DNA of 64,000 bases from Phalacrocorax aristotelis (lineage: Eukaryota; Chordata; Aves; Suliformes; Phalacrocoracidae): NCBI RefSeq assembly GCF_949628215.1, contig NC_134279.1:66633766-66697765 (forward strand). The letters are read 5' to 3'. Made by a program: the position numbers and the translations under genes. Within the stretch, counting starts at the first letter, position 1. Every line of letters begins with the position of its first letter. Positions 50,445 through 63,714 of the stretch are shown here, piece by piece. The notes under the pieces were generated by a model. It made no database searches. It was not told the DNA's origin and saw only the letters and a program-made list of their open reading frames with translations.

Positions 50445-51298
50445 GTGGTTTGCTCTCAAATGGCATGCTTCAAAGGCATGGCATGCTGAAAATACTGAAA
50501 TCAACATCATTTTTGCATTAAGAATAATGGCTTTTGGGTTATTCTACAGCAGTCAGTTCTGTAAGATTCACAGATCTCTGAGCTCATCCAGTGGAACGCT
50601 GACTCGTGTTCACAACCTGCAGTACATAAGTTGCTGCAATGACAGCAAAGAAACAACTGGCATCCTTGAGCTAGACCAGGGCAGAGTGTTCATCTTCTGC
50701 TGTAACCAAAATCTTAAAGAGAACAAGTTCAAAGGCAGACTTGCTCTGTTGAAGTCATGTTGGAATACTGATTATTTTTTTTTAATATATAAAAGAGTTC
50801 TTCTGAAAAGCTATGCAGAAATAATACCACAAATAACTTCAGTACAATCAGGACTGTAAGTATCCTGAGATTTCCTTCTGCACAATGTCTCCCCTGAAAC
50901 AATTGTCCGGCCCTGAATCTTTTCTATATTTTTTTATTTCTCCTAGAATATTGTTATGCTAGCATTCTGGAAAATTAGACCTGTCATCAGAGACATAACA
51001 AAAACCAAATTGTCCTTTGTGCTTTTTCACAGAGCTAAGGTTGTCCTTGAGGAAGCCTGCATGGTTGGAAGTGAGTCATGCACCCAAACTCAAACCAGAA
51101 CAGCAAAAAACCCCCATCCCTAGGCTGCAGAAGAGGCATACAGCCCTGAATCATGACAGTTATACATTGTTAACTAACAAAGCCGTATTTTTTGGTGGGG
51201 TATATCCACCTAAATAGCATATTCCCGATGAATAGATTCCTGTGACCCCAGAATTCTACCCTGGCTTTGTCATTTTATATAGCTAGTGTGTTTTATAG

Positions 51299-51506
51299 AC
51301 TATGGAAACTGTAGCTATTTAAAAAGAGAGTATGAATAAAAGACAGAGAAAACATGCTTTGTAAAGGCAAGCATCAGTCCCATAAGGAAAAGATTTGTCT
51401 GAAGGAATAGCCATTAAAAGGGCTGGTAGAGCTTGTAATGAAGCATACAAAGGAAATCAAGCCAGCCTAAAATTTCGTGGAAGTTGAAAGAAAAAAAATG
51501 CAGAAG
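51299..51506 (+). pseudogene. FAM184B: FAM184B exon relic with two stops and frame breaks
   Basis: The acceptor TTTTATAG and the donor AAG|GTAGGA remain. From about 51,349 one frame reads LCKGKHQSHKEKICLKE, stop (TAG 51408), PLKGLVELVMKHTKEIKPA, stop (TAA 51468), NFVEVERKKMQK. The human protein as recalled has LRKIKHQTEEEKKHLKDQ, then LVKRLEDLVKKHTVEIKSV and SSVEAERKKLQ at the same spacing, so the TAG again replaces Gln. Upstream, an ETV piece and a YLKREYE piece match human ETEYMKQQYE but lie in other frames, implying an indel of about 2 bp near 51,313 and an insertion of about 14 bp near 51,337. The exon cannot be translated as a unit. Confidence 0.8.
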
Positions 51507-54500
51507 GTAGGAATGTTCTTCTATTTATAGATGCTCTAATTCGTCTGGTTTTAATCTTATTGGTCACAGTGACATCATTTGAATTGTCCTTTCTGGAGGC
51601 ACTTTGAATTAACATTAAATGCAAGGATTTTCTCGCTTTGGTCTTACTGAGAAAAAAAAAAAAAGGAAAAAAACAAGTCAAGCTGATGTTTTTCTGTGAA
51701 AAGCTCCAGAGGCAGGAAGATGAATTTATCCTTGATGTGGTAAACTGCCTTCTTAGAAACACTTAACCTTGCATGCTTTGCAAGTGACAGTTGGAGTGAT
51801 TAATATAAGGTCCCTCCTGAAGAAAAATGTATTGTAGGTGTATTCCAATTTGTGACTTAAATTTCCATGTATTGCTGCTGTGAAATACTCAAATACATTG
51901 ATTTAATCACAAGTTTGCTTTGTTTAGGCAGAGGATTCAATTCTGCAAAGTGTTGGTAAATGGGTTCAGAGTGCAGGTGTTACCAATGACATGATGACTA
52001 GTTACAAACAAATACATGCATATATATGTCCTTATTTAACTTTAGTCAGAAAGAGTGCTCATCATCTGGATCCAGACAGGTTACCTGAGCAATACCTTTT
52101 CTCAATGTGTTTTAAGTGGCTGAGCTGTAATTTTTGTTGTCGGTGTGCATTAGCAGCAATCGGCTTAAGAGATACTGCAGAGAATTTCACTTTCATGAGA
52201 CCTGCTGTCTGTGGCTGAATCCTTTGGCTTGAGGAAATTTGCGATCTGTAATGTTTCTGTGCAGTAGGAACCTAAATGTGAGCTGAAATCTATTCAAATG
52301 GAGGAAAACCTTGAAACACGTGTTTAGTTTTAAGCACATGCTTTAATGCTTGGTGAAGCTTACAGCCTAGTGCATACCCAAGTGGTTTGCCAAAACAGGG
52401 CATAAACTAAGGAGGAATTTAGTTTGTCTCCTTATGTACTTGTGTGTTTGTCAGACATAATCTGACAAAAAAAAAATAGTTAGAGCAGTTGGTACAATTG
52501 GACAATCAGACTACTGTTCAAGCGTTCTTTAGACCCTTCTTGGTGCTAAGAATGTACTTGTACCATTTGTCCCAGTTTTAATGCTGCTATGCCTTTCTGA
52601 CTTCAGAATCATCAACTTTCTGACTTTCTGACTTGAGAATAATCAAACCACTTGCCGACAGGTTCTGAAGTCATAAGAAGCATGCAGCTCCTATCACTAA
52701 ATGTTGAGCTTCATAGTACCTTCTAGATTTTGGAGAGTAGGAATTATGTTAAGTGCTTGTCAGAAGAACTCATTTCTTCCTATGAAACTGCTGAGGTTTA
52801 TACATTTATGCATCTCATTTCTCAAAAAGGAACCTGTGAAAGTAAATTATTTTATCTGGTTTTGAAAGTGCTCACATTTGATCAGTATGTGAAGATGCAG
52901 TTCTTTAAGGTACACAGTTAAAAGGCCTTTGCCTTTTATGTAGTGTATTCTTTTATGTGAATAAGTTCGTACAGGTATTCTTAAAATAATGCGAGGCTGA
53001 AGCTCTTCATATGACTCAGATCAAACTTAAATATCACACACTTTATACTTCAGTAAAAAAGGCATAATAGTAGGCATTTATTGCTTATAGGTAGTAAGTA
53101 TTATTGCTCATAACCATCTCTTCTTAGAGACTGATATTCATTAAATCAGAAAAATCTTGAGTTAGTAAAACCTAGATTGAATGACAGTATTTTTGATCCC
53201 TAATGCTATTTATATCCTCTGGTGCGATTAAGGAACCGTAACAGCAGTTCGAGAAGTATTGTATCTATTTTGTGGATAGCAAAATTAAGATCTAGAGAAG
53301 GAATTCAGTTGGCAGAGTTGCAGGGGGAATGCTGCAAACACCTAGTCTTCAGGTTTTCATCAAAAAGACCATTATATCCTCCTTTTCTTACAGGCAAAAC
53401 TAAAGTTAATTTCTCCCTTGCAATATTCATGTCTCTGTGTTTATTTCCATCCTTTAATTGCTACCTAACATTTATCCTGTTTTTAAACTGTGAAATTCTA
53501 ATGTATTCTCTTTTATTTCATTATGAGTTGCAAGGAATACGTCACTATCACCTGTCCTCCTGTTTCCTAATATCATGCCACCCTCCCAATGATTATCACT
53601 TCCTTAATTTTTAGGTACTTTTTCTGTTATCTTGAATTCTTAAGTCATTGTATTATAAAAATGGTGCAGGGTGGCATTGAGAAAAGGCTGTACAGGATGG
53701 GGGAGGTGTTAAATTGCTATTTTTTTCTCTATTTCCTCCATTTGTGGTGTCTGAAAATATGGTAGAATATTTTTTTGAGTCAGCAAATTGGCACAAAAAG
53801 GAAGAGCAAGCACACTAATAAGCTTGTAATATATATCACTTCAGGACATTTCTGGAAGTTGCACATTCAGTTTTTCTACAATAAACGATTGCTTGTGTTT
53901 GCTACTAGTGATTGCTACAAGGTCTTGGTCACTGTCTTGCAGGTGGTATTATCACTGATTTTTCAAAAACTATTTCCAGCAATAAGGTGATAATATAGTC
54001 TTCAATTTTTTATTTTATTTTATTTTTACTTCCTCACTGGGATTTTCTTTATGGATACTATAAGATAGTGCCTCCTTTGATTCCTTTTTCCACTAATTGC
54101 CCATTAGCTAGTCATCTGGTTTTTTATACGGTCAATGTATATTTATGGTTTTTCAGATCTTGTAGGTGAGTCTTGCATACGAAATTATTTTTGAACATTA
54201 ACACTGCTCAAGGCAAAACAGTCTGACTCTTCATGCTCTGTACGGTTTTCCACCTCAGGGAAGCTTTCAGTAGATGAGGATTAAGTGAGCTGTATTGTCT
54301 AACACTAGTATTAGAAAGAGCCAAACCAAACTGTTAATACTTCTTTGAATAATACATGAATGACATTAAAAGATAGTAGTATGTATTATTGTGTAAACAG
54401 TACCATGTGTTACTGTGTAAACTGCTGTATTGTCGAGGTTAATGTAGAAGAAATGTTCTCTCTCATGCTGCATGTTTTGTACCAGCTATTGCATGCTCTT

Positions 54501-54528
54501 TTGTTTTTGTTTTTTTTTTTAACTTTAG

Positions 54529-54639
54529 GAGCTCCAGGCACAGCTAGAGGAATTTAAAAGAAAATCTGAGTGTGGGCTAAAGCAACTAGAGAAAGAGAAA
54601 GAAGTCCTAACTGGGAAACTTCAAAACTCTTCACTTGAG
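54529..54639 (+). CDS. FAM184B: FAM184B exon, frame intact (37 codons)
   Basis: The acceptor has a long T tract and AACTTTAG; the donor is GAG|GTAAAC. The frame reads ELQAQLEEFKRKSECGLKQL, then EKEKEVLTGKLQNSSLE. It matches human [20 protein letters not shown] and KLQNSLLE as recalled. It is 111 bp, phase 0 to 0, with no lesion, although it lies downstream of three premature stops. Confidence 0.82.
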
Positions 54640-57600
54640 GTAAACAGGGCATACCTGTAGCTCAGTAATAAAAGGGCTCTCCATTTTCCCCCTCACTTGA
54701 GAGATTCTTCATTAGATTTTATTCATAGTTTGTGTGACTGTCATTCAAGAAAATATGCAAGGACTCTAGATAGAAATAACAAAAAGTACTGCTCCTGAAC
54801 ATCTATGAAGATTTTGAGAATTTTGATAAATTTCATATATCACTCTTCGGAGATATATTAAGGCTCTTTGGTAAGGAGTTTGGCTGTATGAAGGTTGGAT
54901 GGTGACTCTGCTCATCTGTACATAGGGCTAAGTGAGATCAGAATCTTCTTTACAGCTCTTGTTGACTTTTTGATTTTTTTTTGAGTGTGTGTATAGATAT
55001 AAAAAGGCCTGCTTGCTTGCTCCCCTGAGCAAGAGAATTGAATGGAAAAAAAGTCAAATAGATTGTTTCTGTTCTGCCTGCTTGATGGTAAGGGTGGTAA
55101 CTGAAGCAGATTGGAATGTGCAGTAATTTAGTAGATATTAATAGCTAGGTATGCATCTCTCTACATTCTCAAGATCAAGAATGAAGTAGAGAAAGCACTG
55201 TGACCCCAAAGTAGCTTTGAAGCTGTCATAGCTTATATACTGTTCCCCACTCCGGTTACACCTAAATCATAATGCAAATCTGTGGACATGAATTAATCTG
55301 CAAATAAATACCTGAGATGTGTTAGTATTAGATTATCCACCTGAAACAGCTGTAATGTATAGTCAGTTGCAGGCCAAGTGATGCAAATTTTCTGGATTAG
55401 TATATCTGCCAAAATATTTATACAGGAAAGTGTCATTATTTGAAAAGACTTAACAGGTTGCATAAATCATTTTCTGCCAAAACAAAAGCAGAACCCCTAC
55501 AAGGCAATTATTTGCCCGGGTAAAGAGTTCACCTTTAAAATTTCTGACAACTGTGAATATATATTTTTCTCCCTCTCAGGCTCCCCTTTTGTGTTGTTCA
55601 GTTCTTTCTGGCAAATGCTATCTGCTTTAAAATATTACATACAGGGTATTTCCTTTTCTTCAGTGTGATCATGTAAAGTTTTTGCCTGTGAACATTTCAA
55701 TACTTCCATCTCATGGATAAGCTATAAAGCAACTGCTTTAACAGAACTAAAATCAGTGTCCTAGTGAAAATTTCTGATGATGCTCAGTGCTGCATTTATT
55801 TTTCTACCCCAAGTATACCATTCCATTTCGTACCTTTTTCAGAAGAATAATGAAATGATTTGTGATGGTCCATTCTGGGAGATTATGGATGAGTGGACAC
55901 ATTTTCACCATGAGAATTTGTCATCCATTTCTTTGGGTTTTTTTTCCTGCCAATCCAGGTTTTGAGGCTCTAAGAATTTATTAAGCAAAATGAGGATATT
56001 CCCAAATATTGAAAACTTCTTCAGTCTAGTTCAAGAAAAGTTATAAGCAACTGGAATTAGGTAGCTCACGCTGTGGAACTACTGAATTACAAATAGCCCC
56101 TGTTGTTCTAAGTGACTGTTTATAATTTCCATTGCTTTATATCTTCACTGATCCTAACCAGTTTCACTTCCAGCAAGTTCAGTGGGAGCTTGCAAGGAAA
56201 CAGCTCCACGAAAGTTGAAGACCTAGATCTTTCTCAGCTGGCATTTTTAGACTCTGAGTGGCCATAGTAAGTTCTTTTTGAGTGTTCAAAGACAGAAAAA
56301 GGACAAATAGGCTCATCGGGGGCTAAGCAAGAAGCTGGCCCTCCTCTCCTACCTGCTTCCACTTTCCCATATGCCATTACTCCTGCTTGGTGCAGCATGT
56401 TCCAGCAGTCAGGGCACATGTTATCATTTACTGTGTAACACCTGCTTTTTCTCCCATTCATGCTGTACTAGCTGTACTAGTTCTGATGCAACATGGTCTC
56501 TTCCCTTTCATTTCTTCTGTAAAACAGTTTTGTACATTCTGGTATCACAGTTGGATTCTGGCATTCTATCCATTTCCCAGTCTTAGAATACAGAATTTAA
56601 GTGTAGTTCTTACTGTTCTTAAAGTTCTGGCTAAATCCTGGGTTTAGGATTTAACAAAAACCATGAAAAAGTTTCATTACACATTTTCTGCAGGTTCTTC
56701 TCTGAGAGAATTTCAGGTCAGTCCAACCTGTGCTGACCTATATAGCATGACTTCTTTGCACCTAATGCAAAATATGGGTTCTCAGAAAATCAGCTGTCTT
56801 TATTCTTTTCCAAATTCCCCTAAATGTACATATTTTTACAAAATTATCTTAGTTCACTCAAAGCTGAAAATTTACCATGATATTCTGGCATCCCTAGGTA
56901 ATGCCTGAAAGTTATACTGGTTTGAGGTGTGAGGGGAAGAGATGGAAGGGAGGAGCAGTGGCATGCTGTCTGATCTCATTCTCTTGTGTATATTCATGCA
57001 GGTGGTGTATTCCACTGAAAGGTCTCAAAGAAATCAAAAGGATTATGATATGAAGGAATTATTGTTCACATTTTGTAAATGGAAAAAGTGAGGCAGTGGG
57101 TCATCAAATTACTTCCCCTGAATTCACACATTCAGGGCAGAAAAATACCTTAGAATCTAATGATGCTCCCAAAAGGGAAGAAATGCTCCCTCTGGAGAGA
57201 AATTTTGCGCTTTTTTTTTTTTTTTGTACTCTAGAAGTTACTTTCTGAACCAATTACTTGGCCGTATTGCCACAGAAGGGAAGTAATTTCAACTTACAAT
57301 ACTTTCCTTACATAAATATGTGAATATTCACAGCCAAGAAACCACCACTTACTATACAACGTTATGTTTCACTGAGGGCATGATTCCCATCTGGGAGCCT
57401 TTGCAGTGGCTCATCCCAGAGCTTCCGCCTCAAAGGTTAGGCAATGTGCTGTTACTAATCCAGTTCTAACCTGGATACAATTTCAGATCTAAAAATAGCT
57501 TCCTTGGCTGCATAAGGCATGTTTTTGGTTGGGCTGACATAGCTAGAACACTATGCAGAGTCGACAGAATCATCATAATTCCATCTCTCTGGGGATGCAC

Positions 57601-60600
57601 TTTTATGTATTACATATACATACACAGAAATACAGTATTTCTGCATTACTAAGATTTTTCTGGATCAGGAATTCAGATTCACGCCTATTTGGTCCTTTGG
57701 AAGGAAGGATGTGAGATTCTGAGTCAAATGCTAATTCATTAGGAGTCGTCCAGTTCCTTGCTTTTGCACCACAGGATCTCTTCAATGTGTTAAAGGGGCT
57801 ATTCTGGAATTAGAAGGTACATAGAATAGAAGTGCAGGCATCCACCTTGTCATGGTATAACTTCGAACAAGGCTAGCACAGCAATGCCCAAAGCCATGAT
57901 GGAGATCTTGTAGGTACCACCAAAGAGCAGCAGTAGAAACGTGCCTAGTGTGTTCACACCTGTCCCTCTGGTTAGGAATTGCCATAGGTTTAGGAAGACA
58001 GTTAACTGTGAACTTAACCGAAGTAACTGTGAAATAAGCCTAAAGACAACAGTAAAATATAATTTCATTATTTTGTTACTTATACCATGTTACTGTTTTG
58101 ATGTAATAACATCATAGTATGAGTAAAACGCTGTAGCATTTGGGTGCCTGATTTTAACTCTGAACAAATTCTCAATTGTGGTGACTTATAATACATCAAA
58201 AAGCAGTTTTAAGTCTTTTATATAAATTCATTCCCTAGCAATGCATTGAGAAGCTTGGATCTTTCTACTTAAAAGATACAGGAAGTCAAAATATTCTCTC
58301 TGATTCCAACTTTAGATCTTGCCTTTGAGATTTCACATTTCTTATGTACAATAAATAAAAAAAGGGGAGAGCAGACATAAGATAGACTTCAAGTATTAAT
58401 AGTGCTTGCAAGCACGGTGAATCAAAATAAAGCAGAAGTCAAATGGGGGAGCCAACTGTGATGACATGGACAGCCTTATACTTGCCCAGTATTTTTGCCC
58501 GTGGGCTATCAAAGCCTGAGAGGTGGTACTTCAAAAGAATAAATCCATCCTTCCCAGGAGAAGGACAGTAATTATGTTTACAAAAGAATGAAACTCGAAA
58601 GACTTTTGAAATATTTCAAAACTCATCTGTCATCTTTTAGCAATAGTTGTTCATTTCTTCTTTACTTGGAGGACAGTGGGAGGCAAAATCAGCTGTCATA
58701 AGAAAGGGCAAGTACAAACATAATCCTGAAATTTGAAAAGAATTCAACAGAGCCTAGAAATATACTGCTGCCTGGAGTTTATACTGCAAGTAGGTAGTAG
58801 TTGCATCTTTAAGATGAATTTATGCAATTAGGGTGGATAAAAGTGAATGAATAGTGGTATTAGAGGTATGGTTTTTTAATGAGCCTTTGTTTTGCAGCAG
58901 GAAGGCATTATAAAAGAATGTCGCTGGTCTGTTAATAGTAAAAGGAGCCAAAGAGATTCTGGACGGATGTGAGTTGGCGTAGTTTCATTGGCTTAAATGT
59001 TGCTTTACCAGTTTTACAAATTGAGGGTCTGGCTATCTGTTTTGAAGTAACGAAACACAATAAAATGCCTGGGCACTGCAAAATATTCCAGAGAAGGATT
59101 TGCATTGGTGGATTTGAAAGTTCTTTTAATTCAAAGACAGGAGGAGGAAACCTGATGGGATGGAAATGTTTGTTTCTTAACCTCTGATATGTTAGAAGTA
59201 GCAGGTTTCATGAGAAAAGTCTGTTTGTATCCCTGATGTATTTGTGTAGGTCTTTTTCCCTAAATCACGGAAAAATAATGTTTTTAGAAATACTTTTCCA
59301 TCTGATTTCTTACTATTTTGTTCTCCGTTGCTACCAATTTACTGCTTAGCCTATTTCTAGTTAGTATGATTTTATGTTTCATACTAGTAATGCTTTGAAC
59401 CAGTAATTATCTATGAAGAGAGTCTGGAAGGTTAATAAAGTTGTGACCACTGCCAAAGTTTATATACACCTCCTTTCATCTTCCCCACCTAGATGAATAT
59501 TTAATTTGCAGAAGAAATATTCCAAGTGACATATTTCCTGTTTCAAATTTTTCTATTGGAAAATAAACAGCCTACTCTTCTGGCACATCTTTTTTACTCA
59601 CTGGCTTCCTTTCACGAAGCCCAGAAAAAAATGCTTGCTTAAGTATAGTAATGGTAATGCAAATCACATCAGCTGATGCAGGGGACTGTACAGCATTAAG
59701 TGTTTCACATCAAAGGTTGGTTTTATAAGGAACTGCAGTACTAAAACCTTAAGTGTTTCTTTTCTGTATATAGGAAAACATTGTCTTGAGTTCAATAGAC
59801 ATTAAGACAAAGTGTTTTACCTGTAACCAGAAGCCAAACTGCCCATTTTGTTAAATCATATGATTTACCACTTATTTAAAAAAAAAAAAAAAAGCAGCAG
59901 CTCTGGAAACAAAGGTGTGCTTGGCAAGTGTTTTTGGCATCTGCCTGTTCTTGGAGTGTATCCAGGCCACAGATAGATCCCATCACACAGACACATTAAA
60001 GACAATTAATGCTTTTCATTAAGAATAACATTTAGTAATTTTTCTTCACTAGTTTTTTCCAGACAGATAGTTTTCTTTGTGTTTAATTGGATGACATAAA
60101 GGAAGAAGCCAAGAAATGACTGGATGATTAGTTAACTTAAACTCACAGTTTGGGGCAGCTGAAGCTAGGTGCTCTTTCAAATTTCCAAGCTCAAGTCAAT
60201 TTGGTTGGATAGCTTCAGAGAAATTCAAATGTACCATGTTGGTTTGAAGTTGTTAAAGAAGTGATAAAACTAATCTTTCATTTTCTGGCACTTAAAAGAG
60301 AACAAAATAAAAAACTTGATTCACAAAACACTGGGTGGAGGAATGTGTGTTTTCTTCTTATCTACCAGCCTAGCATTCCCGTGATGTGTGGGATACCTAG
60401 GCTTGGGGTTTTTTTTCTTCTGTATTTTAGCTTTCTCACCATTTAGAGGGTTCCCTTGTCACTGGGTTATAGGGTAAAACAGTGAGCTACAGGATGCCAC
60501 CCGTTGCCACTTGTCATTGGACAACCTAGGCCTTCATCTCTTGGCTAAGTGTCCCACTCATCTTCATATGCACATGCACATACTCTCCTGCTTTCTCGAT

Positions 60601-62440
60601 TTTACTGTGCCTCCATGCTTCCTTTCTTTCTCTCTCACACACACACAAAGCAGAACCACTGCTGACATCTCTTCTTCCCCTGTGTTCTGTGAATAAAACC
60701 ATTTGTCTCCTTGCAAATGATGAAATAATTTAAGTTTTAAAAACATTTAATTCAGTCTGGAGGAAATATTTTAATTTTTCATTTGATGTGTACATTCAAA
60801 AATGTTTCCTTTGGATTGATTTGACTAGAATTTTTATTGATTGCTTGGTTTGGCCACCAAATAGGAGGTCAACTGCCCAAGCTGGTAGCTTTGCTAAAGA
60901 GTTTTTAAATAAGGGTCATCTCTGCTTGCAGACTTCTGTCATGTCTAAATTACAGATACTGTTGTAGATCTCAGAACATGTGAAACATCAGTAATAAACT
61001 GATGTAATAAACTAAGCATCTACCCCATCTGGTGAAGGAAATCACATTAATTATAATAGTAGTATGGCCCTTTGTGAGCAAGCTGTTGGAAGTGGCTCAG
61101 AGGGAAACTGAAGTACATAATCAGTGATGATCAGTAATGACCACCACCAATAATTGGAAAAAAGGAACCTGACATGTGGATTTGAAGTGAAGGACAAACT
61201 CTGTTTAAATGGAAGGAATACTGTATACTGGGTTGTGTATAGGAATAGCAGTTCTGCAGCTGTGAGCCTGCTCAAAGACACAACAGTAATGCTTTCTTGT
61301 AGCTGCTTACAGAGGCACAGAAACCACATTTAGTAAAGGAAGTTATGTAGCTCTCATGAGACACGTGTGTGTTCAAGCAACAGGTTTTGAATTATCTCCA
61401 CAGCACATGAAGTCCATGAGCATTCATGTTTCACACGAATTGTGCTTCCATAGAAATAAATCATCTTCATCTGATATTCTGTGAATGCAAACTTTCTACT
61501 CAAAATAATAAACTAACAACAGACCAGATAGAGCAAGTTTTTACAATGTTTTCAGGCCCTTATTTACTTGCTCTGTAGGAAAAACAATTGGACAATTTAA
61601 TCAAGCAAATATAACTCTTTCTAAGCTGTGGGTGTCTCCAAAACAAAAAGGTTCACATTCATTTTTCTTCTTTTATATCAGGATTCATTTCTGGGGCATA
61701 AAGACTTGTATAAAATCTAGAGAGAAGGGAGCAGATGCCAAGAAATTCTAAAAGCAGAAATCGGGACTAGATGTAGAGACAAGTCAAGGTTCAATGTAGT
61801 TGAAGGTTGTGGTCATAAAGTGGGAGTACAGAATGTCCTTTCTCCGAAAGGAGTTGAGACCTTGGGAACTGATACGTGCTTTGTGGTTTGCAGCATTTTG
61901 AGCCTTCATAGCACAGTTCCGAGCTGGGAACCTGAGAGACTAATAGAGGCTTAGAGAGTAGTTGGATGAGGGCTGCGAATGATCCATCTGTGAATGGAGA
62001 AGGACCTCTGGAGAGGGAAAGGAGAGAACACATTGCCTGGAAGAGAGAAGCTGGTGTGCTTAACCAGTATGAGAAAGAACAGAGTCATGAGCTAGCAGAG
62101 TACATCATCAGAAAGTATTCCTATGGTTTGGAGAGATCTGGCATTGCTCATTAGTATCTCCCTTTGGACAGTGCAATGCTGGCTGTGGCCATGAAGTTAA
62201 TGAGGAGTAAGGCCTTCACACAGCATGTCTCCTTTTCTCTTATGTAACACAAAATATACCAGGAAGTGCTATGCGAATGAAACATGGAAGGATGTAGACA
62301 CCTTCACCCGCTTAGTAAATCTTCATCCAGCTTTTGTGGTGCTGCATCAGAAACGACCACGTGTTGTGCAGTTGAAGTTACAAGCAACTATTTAGCTCGC
62401 TAAAGCTACAGTGCTTCCTCAACTAACAAACTGTCTTTAG
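54640..62440. other. FAM184B intron, 7.8 kb
   Basis: No repeat of a family I recognise and no confident exon is seen. The human gene has a further low-complexity coding segment in this interval. Its bird counterpart is either lost, too diverged for me to see, or the weak candidate at 58,900. A T run at 57,211-57,226 and an A run at 59,878-59,893 are the only simple repeats of note. Confidence 0.5.
58900..58968 (+). other. Candidate small exon with strong splice signals
   Basis: A 69-bp open block lies between TTTGTTTTGCAG and a consensus GTGAGT donor. It reads QEGIIKECRWSVNSKRSQRD, then SGR. A weak resemblance to the LEEFIQQN segment that follows SLLEV in human FAM184B makes it a possible relic of that exon. 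It ends in phase 2, which would not suit a simple phase-0 neighbour. Confidence 0.25.
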
Positions 62441-62500
62441 CATGCAAGGAAAAAATTGAAGGCAATGCTGAAGAAGAGAAAAAGAACATGTATTAGGGTA
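62441..62500 (+). pseudogene. Possible short FAM184B exon relic
   Basis: After CTGTCTTTAG a frame reads CKEKIEGNAEEEKKNMY and then TAG (62494). It loosely resembles the human segment with DKLAAEEGTSSDEEERTK as recalled, and it lies in the right order before the next exon. No clear donor is seen. This is weak evidence. Confidence 0.25.
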
Positions 62501-62619
62501 GAAGAATAGGATGGAGTCACAGGTTATAATCTGTATCATATCCAATTTGCAGGTGTCTGTAACATTTGAATCGTTTAAAGTCGTGAAATTCTAAGGAAGC
62601 CAACTTCTTCCTTTCACAG

Positions 62620-62766
62620 TTTGAATTCTGTTTCTCTGAGGCTGGAAAGTGCAAGTATATAAAAATCGGAAAACAGACCATCCTCTTTCACAAGCTCCCA
62701 AAAAGAAAAGGCGAGAGACGCAGAGGTTTTGCAGGAGGCATGGCAGAGCAAAAAGCAGACTTGGAA
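62620..62766 (+). pseudogene. FAM184B: FAM184B exon with a 1-bp frameshift
   Basis: The segment reads QKEKARDAEVLQEAWQS in one frame (62699-62749), matching human KEKTSKIQRLEEDWQS without gaps. It then reads QKADLE in the next frame (62749-62766) up to the donor GAA|GTCAGA, matching human QKAKLQ. One missing base at about 62,749 (AGCAA where AGCCAA is expected) explains the switch. The only other frame that runs through is not coiled-coil-like. The acceptor may be CTTTCACAG at 62,619, in which case TAA at 62660 adds a further stop, or CTTTCACAAG at 62,694. The next exon starts in phase 0. Confidence 0.7.
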
Positions 62767-63501
62767 GTCAGATACAGCAGCAAAAATGCTAACCGGTCAT
62801 ACTAATTATGCATGCTCCTTCTATGCAGAAGGCAGTTCTTCAGAATTTCACAGCTTTGATGTTAGGAATGGCAAATTTAAGAAGAACGGCAAATACAAAT
62901 TTTTCCTGAAAGTTTAGAAAACCTACCAGATAGGAAAGAGAACAGACTCTTCCTTCCTTCCCCTCAACAACAACAAAAAAACCCATCAAGTTATCCTTTA
63001 TAAATAGGTATTTTTTGTTACATTTGTGTCAGCCATTATAGGCATGTTTACTGTATTTAGTAATTAAGCTAAGAGAGGGGAGAAGATAAAACAAATGTGA
63101 AGTCTGATGTGCAGAATTCTTGTTTCCATTGATTCTGATCTACTGCTTTATATAGATGGACACTGCAGTTACATCTGCAGGATGACAATAAGCACAGCAT
63201 TAAGCCTGCCTCCTGGTTTGTGCTATAATTATTGTGCAAGTTGAACTATGGATTGTACATGTGAGATGGAGAGAATTTGAAAAGAAATAATTTAAGAAAA
63301 GTACTTGGTGGGCAGCAGACAGTATATGCAGAAGGAATGTTATTCTTCACTGAAAAAAGGGCTCCTTCCTGGCATGAAACAAGCATCTTGCTATTTTTCA
63401 TAGAGCAACACGAGTTCATAAAATGTACTTAAATTTATATAATTCCTCTCCATTGTGAATGCAGCCATTAATCCTGTCCCGCTGACTTACTTTTCTGGAA
63501 G

Positions 63502-63714
63502 GTGGCTCAGCTGAAGCAAATATTAGATGAACAAGCAAATAATTTCAAGGAGTCTCTGAAGAAGCATAACCTACAGTCCAACAAAGAAAAAGAGAAGCTT
63601 TTGCAGGATCTCCAAAACACCATTAAAGAAAACCAGAACGTTAAGCTGCAGCTGGAGGCATCACATCAAAAAGTCTTAAAAATGTTGGAGAAAAGCAAAA
63701 ATCAGGAACTCAAG
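63502..63714 (+). CDS. FAM184B: FAM184B exon, frame intact (71 codons)
   Basis: The acceptor TTTTCTGGAAG precedes GTGGCTCAG and the donor is CTCAAG|GTCAGT. The frame reads VAQLKQILDEQANNFKESLK, SNKEKEKLLQDLQNTIKENQ and LQLEASHQKVLKMLEKSKNQ, ending ELK. It matches human [20 protein letters not shown] as recalled. It is 213 bp, phase 0 to 0, all coiled coil, with no lesion. The rest of the gene continues beyond the window. Confidence 0.85.

Noticed and set aside
50413..50859. 148-codon ORF beginning MALKMRKSLN
   Set aside because: No splice context, mixed hydrophobic composition and no resemblance to FAM184B. It starts inside the possible exon relic but in another frame.
56176..56220. Coiled-coil-like block after TTCACTTCCAG (QVQWELARKQLHES)
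   Set aside because: Only 14 codons before a stop, no donor and no match to a FAM184B exon in the expected order.
62616..62766. A continuous frame from CACAG|TTTGAATTC to GAA|GTCAGA as the intact exon
   Set aside because: It is open and in phase, but most of it (KCKYIKIGKQTILFHK) is unlike a coiled coil, while the overlapping frame matches KEK...WQS of FAM184B. A frameshift is the better reading, though not proven.
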